From Lysinibacillus xylanilyticus (GTDB lineage: Bacteria; Bacillota; Bacilli; Bacillales_A; Planococcaceae), in the NCBI RefSeq assembly GCF_001183605.1, contig NZ_LFXJ01000005.1:2052809-2116808 (forward strand): DNA of 64,000 bases, written 5' to 3'. Shown piece by piece: positions 8,844-18,150 of this stretch (position 1 is the stretch's first letter; each line of letters begins with the position of its first letter). Both the position numbers and the translations under genes were made by a program. The notes beneath the pieces were generated by a model. That model was given only the letters and a program-made list of their open reading frames with translations, was not told where the DNA came from and ran no database searches.

Positions 8844-8967
8844 TATATCACTACCTATCATAGTTTGTAACTATCATAATAATAGTAATAATAGTATTGT
8901 TCAATCATTCTTATTGTTATAGACTTCAATTTGTAATTATTATATCTATAGATGGAGTTGAAAGAGA
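8844..8967. promoter_or_regulatory. LysR/MFS divergent control region
   Basis: An AT-rich 124-bp spacer between divergent genes with several partial dyads (for example AGTTTGTAACTAT near 8862, and ATAATAGT repeats near 8879-8895). LysR sites of the T-N11-A type would be expected here, but no single site stands out. Confidence 0.4.
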
Positions 8968-10143
8968 ATGAATGTAAAACGAACAATTATACCAATTATC
9001 GCTATTATTTTAGCTTCCTTTAATCTTAGACCCGTGATAACTTCCGTTTCGCCTTTGTTAGGAACCATTCGAGAGTCATTACAAATGAGTGCCGCTACTG
9101 CAAGTTTATTAACATCACTAGCGGTACTATGTATGGGCTTATTTGCACCATTTGCAATAAAACTTGCCAATCGCTTTAGCATTGAACGAGCCATTGCTTA
9201 CTCACTTATTCTTATTGGGCTGGCAACAGCTGCAAGGTTTTTTGCCTACTCTGCATGGGTGATGCTACTAACAGCATTTCTTGCTGGTATTGGCATCGCT
9301 ATTGCTGGGCCTTTACTATCAGGCTTTATTAAACAAAATTTCACGAATCCTTCTCGTGTTGTTGGTATTTATTCTTTAGCATTAGTTGTAGGAGCTTCAC
9401 TTGGCTCAGGGCTTTCTTTACCTTTAAGCTCCCTTTTTAATACATGGCAGGCATCTGCTGCATCATGGGCTATTCTTGCTGTCATCGCTGTTTTCTTTTG
9501 GTGGAAACCAATTGAGAAAAAGCCATTCACTAACATTGGCTCAGATGCTTCAGGTTCTGATAATAATTTAAAGCAACTTTTAACAAATCAAAAAGCTTGG
9601 CTATTAACTGCTTTTTTTGGCTTAATGGCTTTCATGTTTTATACAATCATGGCCTGGTTGCCACCTATAATAGAAGATATGGGCTATAGTAAACAACAGG
9701 CTGGCATGATGTTGACACTTTTAACAGTTGCCCAAATGCCTGCAACTTTTTTAGTACCGATTTTAAATAATCGTTTTCAGCATAGAGCTGTATGGTTAGT
9801 GGGTTGTTCATTGTTAGAATTAATCGGTCTATCCATGCTACTTTTTTCCGTTAACCCTTTGCTCAGTAGTCTTTTCATTGGCATAGGTGCAGGTGGCTTA
9901 TTCTCATTAGGATTAACATTACCAATTGATGAAGCCAAAAACATTAAGGAAGCAAGTATTTTGGCGGCTATGACTCAATCGGTTGGCTTCGTTTTTGCCG
10001 CACTTGGCCCATTTTTTGTTGGTCTTGTCCGAGATTATACAGGCAGTTTTACAGCCGCAATTATTGGCATGATGGCCATCGTCATTGCCATGATCCTCAT
10101 TCAGATTAAAATTGGTAATCAGAAGCACCAGCAAATAAAGTAA
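8968..10143 (+). CDS. MFS transporter, CynX/NimT family
   Basis: 391 residues, 12 hydrophobic helices. The first helix is followed by NLRPVITSVSPLL, which is characteristic of the CynX/NimT (cyanate, 2-nitroimidazole) branch of MFS carriers. A hydrophilic loop at about 195-210 divides the two six-helix halves. The ATG is preceded by GAAAGAG. It is divergent from a LysR regulator, which probably controls it. The substrate is not deducible; cyanate itself is unlikely without a cyanase gene nearby. Confidence 0.85.
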   Translation: MNVKRTIIPIIAIILASFNLRPVITSVSPLLGTIRESLQMSAATASLLTSLAVLCMGLFAPFAIKLANRFSIERAIAYSLILIGLATAARFFAYSAWVMLLTAFLAGIGIAIAGPLLSGFIKQNFTNPSRVVGIYSLALVVGASLGSGLSLPLSSLFNTWQASAASWAILAVIAVFFWWKPIEKKPFTNIGSDASGSDNNLKQLLTNQKAWLLTAFFGLMAFMFYTIMAWLPPIIEDMGYSKQQAGMMLTLLTVAQMPATFLVPILNNRFQHRAVWLVGCSLLELIGLSMLLFSVNPLLSSLFIGIGAGGLFSLGLTLPIDEAKNIKEASILAAMTQSVGFVFAALGPFFVGLVRDYTGSFTAAIIGMMAIVIAMILIQIKIGNQKHQQIK

Positions 10144-10519
10144 CACTTAATCATTGGGGGTTTCTTCATCATCTGGCCTTTAAGGGGAGTTAATGTGGGA
10201 TGAATACTGCTTTTATTTCTTAGTAACTATAAAGGATAACAGAAAAGTCGATTTTCCCTCACCATAAGGATAGTCGCCTTTTTTTGTTTGACAGTGAATT
10301 ACTCCAATTTCAATTAGCATTAAGATTCTATCGACTTATTGGAAAATCTTTCAGTTTGAATAAGCACACCATGGACACACAAAAGGTTACTCAGAATTCC
10401 GAGTAACTTTTTTCCTTATTATCCCACCTCATTTCATATTCAGTTCATATAGTCATGCTATAGTTAGTAACATAGAAGATTCATATTATATTGTGGATGA
10501 AATTGAAGGAGGATTTACT
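10144..10519 (+). promoter_or_regulatory. Intergenic region with terminator and bmrA promoter
   Basis: The hairpin AAAAGGTTACTC with GAGTAACTTTTTT (10381-10413) ends upstream transcription. Downstream, the heptamer TTCATAT occurs at 10433-10439 and 10444-10450, an 11-bp start-to-start spacing typical of OmpR-family response regulator sites, and again at 10480-10486. A -10-like TATAGT is at 10459-10464. The repeats overlap where the -35 would be, so the linked response regulator is the likely activator. Confidence 0.5.
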
Positions 10520-12274
10520 TTGCAGGAGGCATCAAAAGATACGACAAAAATGAAGGATTGGCGGCGCTTTGTTCGCTTAGTCAAACAGGCTGAACCGCCG
10601 ATGTGGCTTTTAATTATTGCATTAATTATGAGTTTAGCAACTACGGGCGTAGGCTTTATCGTACCGTTATTTACAAAAAAATTAGTCGATGGCTTTTCAT
10701 TAGAATCACTTGATTTTTGGCAAATTATTTTGTTAGGTATTGCTTTTATCGCGCAGGCAATTGCAAGTGGCCTTTCTATTTATTATTTAAATCGTGTCGG
10801 ACATCATGTTGTCGCGAAATTACGAAATCAGCTATGGAGAAAACTACTTCATTTACCAATACCTTATTATGATGAAAACGATACAGGTGAAACATTAAGT
10901 CGTGTTACAAATGACACAGCTGTTGTCAAGGAGCTCATTACGGAACACCTTGCGAACTGTTTATCTGGTGTTATTTCTATTATTGGGTCAATCATTATTC
11001 TATTAATTTTAGATTGGAAAATGACCTTAGTCATGCTGATTGCTGTTCCGCTTGCTATGATTATTTTAATGTTGTTAGGAAGACGTATGTTTGTTATTTC
11101 AAAAGGGATGCAAGATGAGACAGCAAAATTTACGTCCGTGCTAAATCAAGTTTTACCTGAGACACGATTAGTAAAAGCTTCAAATGCCGAAAATATAGAA
11201 TATAAGCGTGGCATGAAAGGAATTACAAACCTCTTTACGTTTGGCTTAAAAGAAGCTAAAATCCATGCTCTTATTTCACCACTCATTTCATTTGTATTAA
11301 TGTCAGTCCTTGTGGCCATTATTGGTTATGGTGGTGTACGAGTTTCTTCTGGAGAGCTTACAGCTGGCGACATGGTAGCATTTATTTTATATTTAATCCA
11401 AATCATCATGCCGATGACCCAACTAACAATGTTCTTTACACAGCTTCAAAAAGCAATGGGTGCTACAGAGCGAATTAGTGCATTACTTGAGCATGAAGAG
11501 GAAAATATTTTCGAAGGAAACACATTAGAAAAAGTAGATCAGCCGATTTATGTAAAAAATGTTGACTTCGCTTATGGAGAAAAACCGATTTTATCGAATA
11601 TTAGTTTTACCATTGAACCAGGTAAAGTTACTGCCATCGTTGGACCTAGTGGCGGAGGAAAAACAACAACGTTTTCTCTGTTAGAAAGGTATTATCAGCC
11701 TACTAATGGAAGTATCACACTTGGAGAAACCCCTATCAACACTTACTCCTTGCATTCTTGGAGAAGTCAAATCGGCTATGTTGCTCAGGAAAGTGCACTG
11801 CTGTCTGGTACGATTCGAGAAAATATTTGCTATGGTATTAATAGAGAAGTGCAGGATGAAGAGCTTGAGAGAGTTGCCAAAATGGCCTATGCCGATCAAT
11901 TTATCAATGAATTACCCGAGCAATTTAACACAGAGGTAGGAGAACGAGGCATTAAGCTTTCTGGCGGTCAACGACAACGAATCTCTATCGCCAGAGCACT
12001 TTTACGTGACCCACAAATATTAATGCTAGATGAAGCAACGTCAAGTCTAGATAGTAAATCGGAAATCTATGTTCAAAAAGCATTAGATAATTTAATGCAA
12101 GGTAGAACAACTCTTGTAATCGCACACCGCCTTTCAACAGTAGTAGATGCTGATCAAATACTTTTTGTGGAAAAAGGACATATTACAGGCAGTGGCACAC
12201 ATGATACTCTATTTGAGACTCATGACATGTATCGAGAGTTTGCTAAGCAACAATTGCGTATTAAAGAGGAATAA
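10520..12274 (+). CDS. bmrA: Multidrug ABC exporter, BmrA type
   Basis: 584 residues, a half-transporter that works as a homodimer. Six membrane helices (about residues 30-310) are followed by the ATPase domain with Walker [11 protein letters not shown]-loop, signature LSGGQRQR, Walker [10 protein letters not shown] and the H-loop IAHRLST. Long blocks match B. subtilis BmrA from memory ([31 protein letters not shown]). The start TTG at 10520 is chosen because GAAGGAGG lies 8 bases upstream; the ATG at 10493 has none. It is followed after 17 bases by a response regulator and kinase, so the operon probably senses and exports a drug or antimicrobial peptide. Confidence 0.92.
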   Translation: MQEASKDTTKMKDWRRFVRLVKQAEPPMWLLIIALIMSLATTGVGFIVPLFTKKLVDGFSLESLDFWQIILLGIAFIAQAIASGLSIYYLNRVGHHVVAKLRNQLWRKLLHLPIPYYDENDTGETLSRVTNDTAVVKELITEHLANCLSGVISIIGSIIILLILDWKMTLVMLIAVPLAMIILMLLGRRMFVISKGMQDETAKFTSVLNQVLPETRLVKASNAENIEYKRGMKGITNLFTFGLKEAKIHALISPLISFVLMSVLVAIIGYGGVRVSSGELTAGDMVAFILYLIQIIMPMTQLTMFFTQLQKAMGATERISALLEHEEENIFEGNTLEKVDQPIYVKNVDFAYGEKPILSNISFTIEPGKVTAIVGPSGGGKTTTFSLLERYYQPTNGSITLGETPINTYSLHSWRSQIGYVAQESALLSGTIRENICYGINREVQDEELERVAKMAYADQFINELPEQFNTEVGERGIKLSGGQRQRISIARALLRDPQILMLDEATSSLDSKSEIYVQKALDNLMQGRTTLVIAHRLSTVVDADQILFVEKGHITGSGTHDTLFETHDMYREFAKQQLRIKEE

Positions 12275-12291
12275 CGAAGGGATTTGTTAGC

Positions 12292-12969
12292 ATGACAAAA
12301 CTATTAGTCGTAGATGATGATGCGCATATTCGAGAATTAGTTAAGGTATTTTTACAAAATGAAGGTTTAGAGGTAATTGAAGCTACGGACGGTGTGGATG
12401 CACTGTCCAAACTGGATTCTGATAAGGTGGATATGATTATTATGGATATTATGATGCCAAAAATGGATGGTTGGGAATTATGCGAAGAAATACGTTCATT
12501 TAATGATAATCTACCAATCTTAATGTTAACCGCAAAGGGAGAAACCTCGCAAAAGGTAAAGGGTTTTCATCTTGGAACAGATGATTATCTTGTTAAACCA
12601 TTTGAACCAGCAGAGCTGATTGTCCGTGTGAAATCAATACTTAAAAGATACCATATTTCCCTATCTCAACTTGTGGAAGCTGGCAATATTAAGTTAAATC
12701 GTAATACACATGAAGTCTTGTATAACGGTGAGTCTTTAACACTTCGTTTAAAGGAATTTGAACTGTTATTTACGTTAGCAAGCTATGCTGGAAAAACTTT
12801 TTCACGTGAACGGCTAATTGAAGAAATTTGGGGATACGACTATGAAGGTGATGAACGTACGGTCGATGTTCACATTAAAAGACTTCGTCAACGTTTCCCT
12901 CAAGAAACAAGTGGATTTTCTATTCGTACAATTCGCGGTCTAGGCTATCGATTGGAACTAGTTTCATGA
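12292..12969 (+). CDS. OmpR-family response regulator
   Basis: 225 residues. Receiver domain with acidic pocket DDD near residues 8-10, phospho-acceptor Asp in MDIMMPKMDG near residue 53, and Lys in LVKPF near residue 103. The C-terminal winged helix includes RTVDVHIKRLRQ. It lies between bmrA and the kinase, overlapping the kinase start by four bases (ATGA). It probably binds the TTCATAT direct repeats upstream of bmrA. Confidence 0.92.
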   Translation: MTKLLVVDDDAHIRELVKVFLQNEGLEVIEATDGVDALSKLDSDKVDMIIMDIMMPKMDGWELCEEIRSFNDNLPILMLTAKGETSQKVKGFHLGTDDYLVKPFEPAELIVRVKSILKRYHISLSQLVEAGNIKLNRNTHEVLYNGESLTLRLKEFELLFTLASYAGKTFSRERLIEEIWGYDYEGDERTVDVHIKRLRQRFPQETSGFSIRTIRGLGYRLELVS

Positions 12970-14039
12970 GAAGACTAAAAAATATTTTAAAGCTTTTTTT
13001 AACTCTAATGCTTCTTCTTATCATTAGCATCATATTTGCTTTTATTTCCTACCACATAACGTCTTGGCTTTATGATTGGTTAGGCAAACATCCACAAGGT
13101 TTCTGGCTTCAATTATGGACTGTAGTTGGTGTTTTTGTTCTCTTTGCTTGCTCTGTTATCATCACCTTTTTAATTGGGTCAAAAAGACAACGGAATTATT
13201 GGAATACAATTGTAGATGCATTAAGCCGGATTGCTAAAGGTGATTTTACTGTCAAATTAGATCTTAAAGCAGATGACGAAGATCAATTTGGTCAATTAAT
13301 ACATGGCATCAACCATATGGCAGTGGAATTAGGCGAAATAGAAAGAATGCGTCAAGAATTTATTTCGAATGTTTCTCATGAAATACAGTCGCCTCTAACA
13401 TCTATTAATGGCTTTGCTAAAGCATTGAAAAACATAGATCTCCCAGAGGATAAGCGACAGCATTATTTAGCAATCATTGAGATGGAAAGTAATCGACTAT
13501 CAAAAATTAGTGACAATTTACTAAAGCTATCGTCGTTAGAATCACAACATCATCCATTCGAGCCAAGGCATTACCGACTCGATAAGCAATTGCGCGATGT
13601 CGTACTTACGCTTGAACCAAATTGGCTAGCTAAAAACATCGACATGGATCTGCAATTAGAAAACATTTCGCTAATGGCTGATGAAGATTTAATGAATCAA
13701 GTATGGATGAATTTACTAAGCAACAGCATTAAATTCACGCCAGCTGCTGGCACCATTTCAATATCAATGACAAAACAAATAGATACAATCACTATTGCTA
13801 TTCGTGATAACGGTATCGGTGTAACACCGGAACAACAAAAGCATGTATTCGAACGATTTTATAAGGCTGACCAATCAAGAACAGCTGAAAATGGCGGAAG
13901 TGGCTTAGGACTATCTATTGTAAAGAAAATCATTGATATGCATTACGGAACAATTACTGTTGAAAGTATGCCTGTTGAATTTACAACGTTTTTTGTAACA
14001 CTGCCATTAGAAATGGATCAGACTCGTGCAAACGCATAG
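12966..14039 (+). CDS. Sensor histidine kinase
   Basis: 357 residues. Two N-terminal membrane helices (about 10-32 and 48-70) with only a short external loop, then a HAMP linker. The dimerisation helix carries the phospho-His in NVSHEIQSPLTS (near residue 140). The ATPase domain has the N box (NLLSNSIKFT), DNGIGV and GGSGLGLSIV. A short external loop suggests sensing in the membrane or through the transporter rather than by a large ligand domain. Cognate regulator overlaps its start. Confidence 0.9.
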   Translation: MRRLKNILKLFLTLMLLLIISIIFAFISYHITSWLYDWLGKHPQGFWLQLWTVVGVFVLFACSVIITFLIGSKRQRNYWNTIVDALSRIAKGDFTVKLDLKADDEDQFGQLIHGINHMAVELGEIERMRQEFISNVSHEIQSPLTSINGFAKALKNIDLPEDKRQHYLAIIEMESNRLSKISDNLLKLSSLESQHHPFEPRHYRLDKQLRDVVLTLEPNWLAKNIDMDLQLENISLMADEDLMNQVWMNLLSNSIKFTPAAGTISISMTKQIDTITIAIRDNGIGVTPEQQKHVFERFYKADQSRTAENGGSGLGLSIVKKIIDMHYGTITVESMPVEFTTFFVTLPLEMDQTRANA

Positions 14040-14081
14040 GATATTCAATCTTCGTCTGCACGAGTCTATTAGACAGATAAA

Positions 14082-14669
14082 CTAGTAAGCTACTTTTCTA
14101 AAATATTGATAAATTTTTTCGAGTTTTTTGCTTTGTCCCCCCTTCTTACTTTCCATATTGCCGAATTCAAAAAACTTCACTTGTTTAATGCCAACAAAAT
14201 TAAATAAAGCTTTTTTCATTAATATTTTATGAGCATTATTTAGCCAAAATAGTGGATATTTTGTTGGCCCCTTCATTGTCGAAATACACACTACTGATTT
14301 TCCTTTTAGAAGCCCCTCTGGAAATAGCCCCTTTTTATCTTTATACGCAAAATTGGCCGCAAACAATTGATCAATATATCCTAGAAGCATTGCTGGTGGC
14401 CTGCCCCACCATATCGGATAAACAAAAACGATTTTATCAGCCCACCTAATTTGTTCTCGATATTTCTCAAGCTTTGGATCACGAAACATATCACGACGGC
14501 GTTTATGTTCATGGAATACTAAAAGCGGATCAAACTGCTCCTCGTATAAATCTAATACTTGAATCTCCTTAACGAAAGGATTGTCATTACAGCCCTTCAT
14601 AACCTCCTGTAAAAAAGCATAATTCAAACTCGTATGATTTGGATATGTATAAATAACTAATGTGTTCAT
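14082..14669 (-). CDS. NAD(P)H-dependent oxidoreductase, flavodoxin-like (KefF/YwrO family)
   Basis: About 195 residues. N-terminal MNTLVIYTYPNHTSLNYAF forms the FMN-binding loop of NQO1/KefF-type quinone reductases, and FVYPIWWGRPPAML is the second signature, near residue 90. These enzymes reduce quinones or nitro compounds in the cytosol. The start is placed at the second of two adjacent ATGs, 7 bases from GGAGG; the other (14672) is possible. It is divergent from an MarR gene, with two near-identical palindromes between them, so it probably belongs to a quinone or electrophile response. Confidence 0.85.
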   Translation of the reverse strand: MNTLVIYTYPNHTSLNYAFLQEVMKGCNDNPFVKEIQVLDLYEEQFDPLLVFHEHKRRRDMFRDPKLEKYREQIRWADKIVFVYPIWWGRPPAMLLGYIDQLFAANFAYKDKKGLFPEGLLKGKSVVCISTMKGPTKYPLFWLNNAHKILMKKALFNFVGIKQVKFFEFGNMESKKGGQSKKLEKIYQYFRKVAY

Positions 14670-14686
14670 CATGTATCCTCCATTAC

Positions 14687-14740
14687 TTATCATTTGATAA
14701 CAAAATAATAAATCGTCCGGCTTTAGTTGTCAAATGATAA
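14687..14740. promoter_or_regulatory. Two MarR-type operators between oxidoreductase and marR
   Basis: TTATCATTTGATAA (14687-14700) and TTGTCAAATGATAA (14727-14740) are versions of one near-palindrome, in opposite orientation, 40 bp apart. Their position between divergent genes suits repression of both by the MarR protein encoded at 14791. Confidence 0.7.
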
Positions 14741-14790
14741 TTGTTTTAAGATAAGTTTTTTGCTATCTTGTCAATAAGAGGTGATCACGT

Positions 14791-15228
14791 TTGGACAAAA
14801 AAGAATTATTTAATCAGTTTGTAGCATTTACAACAGCAGTACATCAAGTAACACATGAATTAACTCAAAACGTTAAAATCGAAAATATTACACCTGTACA
14901 ATATAAGATTTTAGAATATATAAAAGTAAGCCAGCCAGTTACACCTACTGAAATTAGTGATTGTCAGCATATGTCCTTACCTAATACAAGCCGTGAATTA
15001 CGCAAATTACAGGAAAGAAAGTTAATTAAAAAAATTATCGATACCGAAGATCGAAGAAAGCACTATGTTTGCCTTACAGAAGATGGAGAAAAAATAATGG
15101 AGGAAGCATTCGCCTGTATTGATGAGCGCTTTCAACAACTTATTCAACATGCATCTAAGAAAGATTTAGAGGACATTAGTTATGCTTTAAACATTCTAGA
15201 CGAAAAGGTCTTTAATCCAAATTCATAA
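14791..15228 (+). CDS. MarR-family regulator of the adjacent oxidoreductase
   Basis: 145 residues, normal MarR length. The winged helix includes VTPTEISDCQHMSLPNTSRE as helix-turn-helix and DTEDRRKHYV as wing. The TTG start is supported by AGAGGTG 8 bases upstream. The neighbour and the paired operators suggest it represses the quinone/nitro reductase until an electrophile or phenolic ligand binds. One Cys is in the recognition region (DCQH) and one near residue 109, so redox sensing is possible but unproven. Confidence 0.87.
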   Translation: MDKKELFNQFVAFTTAVHQVTHELTQNVKIENITPVQYKILEYIKVSQPVTPTEISDCQHMSLPNTSRELRKLQERKLIKKIIDTEDRRKHYVCLTEDGEKIMEEAFACIDERFQQLIQHASKKDLEDISYALNILDEKVFNPNS

Positions 15229-15275
15229 AAGAACCTGCATTGCTTTTCATTAGGAAAAGCAATGCAGGTTCTTTT
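15227..15275. terminator. Bidirectional terminator between convergent genes
   Basis: Perfect long hairpin: AAAAGAACCTGCATTGCTTT and its complement around a short loop, with A and T runs on both sides. It ends the MarR gene and the convergent GNAT gene. Confidence 0.9.
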
Positions 15276-15678
15276 ACTGTTTATTATATTGACATAGAAA
15301 GCGTTCTACACCTGGGTATTTCTCTCCTAGGCTAGTTATAAAAAAACCATAGCGTCGATAAAAATCTACAGCCTCATAATCCGTTTCAGCAACAATTGAT
15401 GGGTACTTACTTGCTATAAAATTAATCATTTTACTACCAATGCCTTTTCCTCTTTGATCAGCTAATACAGCAATATGCTTAATCTCGCACTCTGATAAGC
15501 TAATTTGTTCTATACCAATACAACCAGCTATTTCACCTTCGAATTCAACGCTATACAATGTCCTATTCGATAAAAGTATATATTTTTCATACTCTTGTTG
15601 AACTTTTTTATCCGAAGTTGCAAAAGAAAGTAGTTTTCTAATAGCTGGAGAAATAGTGTTTGCTTGAACTATATTCAT
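15274..15678 (-). CDS. GNAT-family N-acetyltransferase
   Basis: 134 residues from the ATG at 15678, which has AAGGAG 7 bases upstream. The acetyl-CoA loop is visible as LADQRGKGIGSKMI (about residues 71-84), and the C-terminal beta strand has DFYRRYGF. It starts 10 bases after the stop of the Clp_N-GNAT gene, so both are one transcript. Substrate unknown. Confidence 0.82.
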   Translation of the reverse strand: MNIVQANTISPAIRKLLSFATSDKKVQQEYEKYILLSNRTLYSVEFEGEIAGCIGIEQISLSECEIKHIAVLADQRGKGIGSKMINFIASKYPSIVAETDYEAVDFYRRYGFFITSLGEKYPGVERFLCQYNKQ

Positions 15679-15688
15679 AACTTTCTCC

Positions 15689-16552
15689 TTAAATGTTGGT
15701 AGCAGGAATGACAACAGCATTACATGCTTTTTCATAAAATTCGATTGGACCTGCTCCTCCAATAATTGCATATTCATACCCAATCTCATGCATATCTTTT
15801 AAACAATGATGGAGGAGGGAATATCCTATCCCCTTCACTCGATTAGATTTCGCAACACCCATTGGGCCAAAATAACATTTTTTATTTTGATAAACATCAA
15901 AACCAGCAAATCCAACAAGCTCTCCCCTATTATCAAAAGCTAAATAGATGGAAGGCGTAGTACTTAAAAATGCACTTTTAATCGTTTCTGACCATTCTTG
16001 CGAAAAATGACTTTCTACAAAATGAAATAGTGTGTTTTTATCATCACGATTGACTCTACGAATATTACTAGAAATCGAATCTGGAAAATTATAATTGTGA
16101 AGATGAGTAATCATATCCCGCGAAGTCGTACCAAGCTTTAAAATCATTTTTTTGTCTTCTTCTGAAACGAATTCCTCAAGCATATTCGTCTTTATTAATG
16201 CTTTAAGTAAGTGACCTTCATTTATATAAACTTGGTTATAGTTTTGCATATAACAAGTTGCTTGTTCCAAAACTGTTAAAACATCATTTATTATTGGAAC
16301 ATTAAATAAATTATGACTTGTAACATTCTTGTCTGATTTTAGATCAAGTTCATTAACTAAGTTTCTTATAGAAGCTCCATCTATAGTACATTTTAATACT
16401 ATTTCGCCAATGGCCCCCTCTTTTTCTTTTAAACAAGCAAGTAAAAAATGAATAGGCAGTAACACTTTATGTTGTGAAGAGAAAGCTTCTTTTTCCGCAT
16501 TCTTGAAGATCCTTAACATACGATTTGTTAATTTTATATTAGCCGAATTCAA
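15689..16552 (-). CDS. Clp N-terminal repeat domain fused to a GNAT acetyltransferase
   Basis: 287 residues. Residues about 5-145 resemble the double Clp_N repeat of ClpC/ClpB (LTNRMLRIFKNAEKEA, PIHFLLACLKEKEGAIGEI, then EGHLLKALIK). Residues about 160-285 are a GNAT domain with the acetyl-CoA loop VAKSNRVKGIGYSLL. There is no AAA+ ATPase. The TTG start is supported by AAAGGGTG. Clp_N domains bind substrates or adaptors such as McsB or MecA, so this could be an acetyltransferase directed to Clp clients or phospho-arginine proteins; that is inference. A second, single-domain GNAT follows 10 bases downstream. Confidence 0.75.
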   Translation of the reverse strand: MNSANIKLTNRMLRIFKNAEKEAFSSQHKVLLPIHFLLACLKEKEGAIGEIVLKCTIDGASIRNLVNELDLKSDKNVTSHNLFNVPIINDVLTVLEQATCYMQNYNQVYINEGHLLKALIKTNMLEEFVSEEDKKMILKLGTTSRDMITHLHNYNFPDSISSNIRRVNRDDKNTLFHFVESHFSQEWSETIKSAFLSTTPSIYLAFDNRGELVGFAGFDVYQNKKCYFGPMGVAKSNRVKGIGYSLLHHCLKDMHEIGYEYAIIGGAGPIEFYEKACNAVVIPATNI

Positions 16553-16734
16553 ATGCCTGTCACCCTTTCATTGATTTTTTTCAACTTCTCAATTTTTAAC
16601 ACTGAAAAATGTTAAATAATTGAAATATTAGAATTTTATCATACTATTAATCATTTTATCTATTATAAATAGAATCGAAACTATTAATTCTCTACCAAAA
16701 ATTAGAGATTTTATTAAAACGAATGTTGAATAGA

Positions 16735-16960
16735 GTGGCGGATAGAAGAACGAAGGCTAAAACTCACGTCCTGTGATAACGCCTTCGTGACCAAGATCAT
16801 CGTCCCGTTGACGTTACGTTAGCACTACGCTTTCGCGCAAAAAAATCTGCTGTTGCCGCTGCCGCTTCGCTTTCGCACAGACAAAACCCAGATGTTGCCT
16901 CGACGCCCCCAGGAAAGCACCTGGCCGGAACGGGAATCAACCACACGTTATGGTACTGAG
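16735..16960. repeat. Dispersed GC-rich repeat, type 2 (degenerate copy)
   Basis: A GC-richer block in an AT-rich spacer with the recurring words CGCTTTCGC, GACGCCCCCAGGAAAG and GGAACGGGAATCAACCACAC. It shares its end with the copy at 17045-17255. No coding sense is supported. Confidence 0.6.
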
Positions 16961-17044
16961 CCATATAAACGATTTCTAATAAATTGATTCAACATCTGAA
17001 TTTAGGGATGACATTTTGCTAAACGTATGTCATGCATATAAGTT

Positions 17045-17257
17045 GATTGGAGTGGAGACTGGGCGACTCCTTGGGGTCAGATCACAGCGTCACAGATGAG
17101 ACCCTGGAGCGCAGCGAAGCGGCTCATCGGACGCCCCCAGGAAGCTCTGCTCTGTGTGAAAGCGAAGCGTCAGCAACAAATGTTTTCTGTAGCGAAAGCA
17201 AAGCGACAGCTACAAAGCGCCCAGTCGGAACGGAAATCAACCACACGCTATGATAAT
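17045..17257. repeat. Dispersed GC-rich repeat, type 2
   Basis: It begins with TTGATTGGAGTGGAGACTGG and ends with GGAACGGAAATCAACCACAC. These ends are imperfectly complementary, so the whole can fold back as CCAGTC with GACTGG-like arms. Inside are GCGAAGC/GAAAGCGAAGCG words. A shortened, inverted copy lies at 50326-50408. The 68-codon frame through it is not believable as a gene. Confidence 0.7.
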
Positions 17258-17376
17258 AAGCCTGTTTAGTGTTAATTCCCCTTATTTTCGCTATTAGAAA
17301 ACGTTAATACCTATACATCGTCACCCATTTACTTTTTCTTTAATAGTATAAAGATGTATAGAAGGAGGAGACATAA

Positions 17377-18150
17377 GTGGAAGTAGCAGTGTTAGACAAG
17401 AAGTGGATCGAAGAACATTTTGAAACACTTCCAATTTGGCAACAGTCAGCATATACCGACTTCGCTGCCATGGTTGCAGATGAAGCAAATACGTTTCCCT
17501 GTATTCCAGCTAGAAAAGGTTTTTTATCGAACGAGCTTCGCTATAGTTTTATCGGAGATCCACGAGAAGAGCAATCGATCAAGACGTTAGCACTATGCTT
17601 AAAGGAATACGATAAGTGCGCTCAAACATTCGGAAAATATACAACACATACCATTTTCTTCAAAACCCCTACCGATATGCATAAAAATTTCGATGTTGAG
17701 GATTATAGAAATTTATTTTGGTCAGTTTTAGACAATTTAACTAAATTTGATGATATCGATTGGCCAGAGGAAATTCCAACCGATCCAGCGCATCATGAAT
17801 GGGAATTTTGTTTTAACGGTCAGCCTTATTTTGTGTCTTGTGCAACGCCCGCACACAAATTGCGCAAGAGTCGTAATTTTTCTACTTTATTATTGGCATT
17901 TCAGCCACGCTGGATATTTGAAGAAATGAACGACACTACTGTCTTTGGTCGAAAATTAAAGAAGCTTATTCGTCAACGCATTAACGAATACGACGCTATT
18001 CCAGCTCATACTGATTTAAAATGGTATGGGCAAGAAGGTAGTTATGAATGGAAGCAGTATTTTTTAAGCGATGATAATAGTAGTCCATCGAAATGTCCTT
18101 TTTTACGCATGCAACATTCTCTGCTCTTTCCACAGAACAAAGAACAATAA
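17377..18150 (+). CDS. YqcI/YcgG family protein (GntA/DcsA-like haem-dependent N-oxygenase family)
   Basis: 257 residues, soluble, no signal peptide. The family marks are FPCIPARKGF near residue 45, the HEWEFCFNGQPYFVSCATPAHKLRKSRN stretch split around residues 145-170, and FQPRWIFE near 180. Members GntA and DcsA are haem enzymes that hydroxylate guanidine nitrogens of arginine-like substrates; most YqcI/YcgG proteins are uncharacterised. The GTG start follows AAGGAGGAG. Across a repeat element lie an amino-acid permease and an arginine-deiminase-like enzyme, which makes a guanidino substrate plausible. A dispersed repeat starts at the base after the stop codon. Confidence 0.75.
   Translation: MEVAVLDKKWIEEHFETLPIWQQSAYTDFAAMVADEANTFPCIPARKGFLSNELRYSFIGDPREEQSIKTLALCLKEYDKCAQTFGKYTTHTIFFKTPTDMHKNFDVEDYRNLFWSVLDNLTKFDDIDWPEEIPTDPAHHEWEFCFNGQPYFVSCATPAHKLRKSRNFSTLLLAFQPRWIFEEMNDTTVFGRKLKKLIRQRINEYDAIPAHTDLKWYGQEGSYEWKQYFLSDDNSSPSKCPFLRMQHSLLFPQNKEQ

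Noticed and set aside
8946..9194. Minus-strand frame over the start of the CynX/NimT gene
   Set aside because: Antisense shadow of the transporter; no ribosome site.
10254..10290. Possible terminator GTCGATTTTCC with TAGTCGCC and a T run
   Set aside because: Pairing is too imperfect; the T run alone is not enough.
17047..17253. A 68-codon open frame on the plus strand
   Set aside because: It lies wholly in a dispersed repeat, has no ribosome site, and its ending VGTEINHT-type sequence is a by-product of the repeat.
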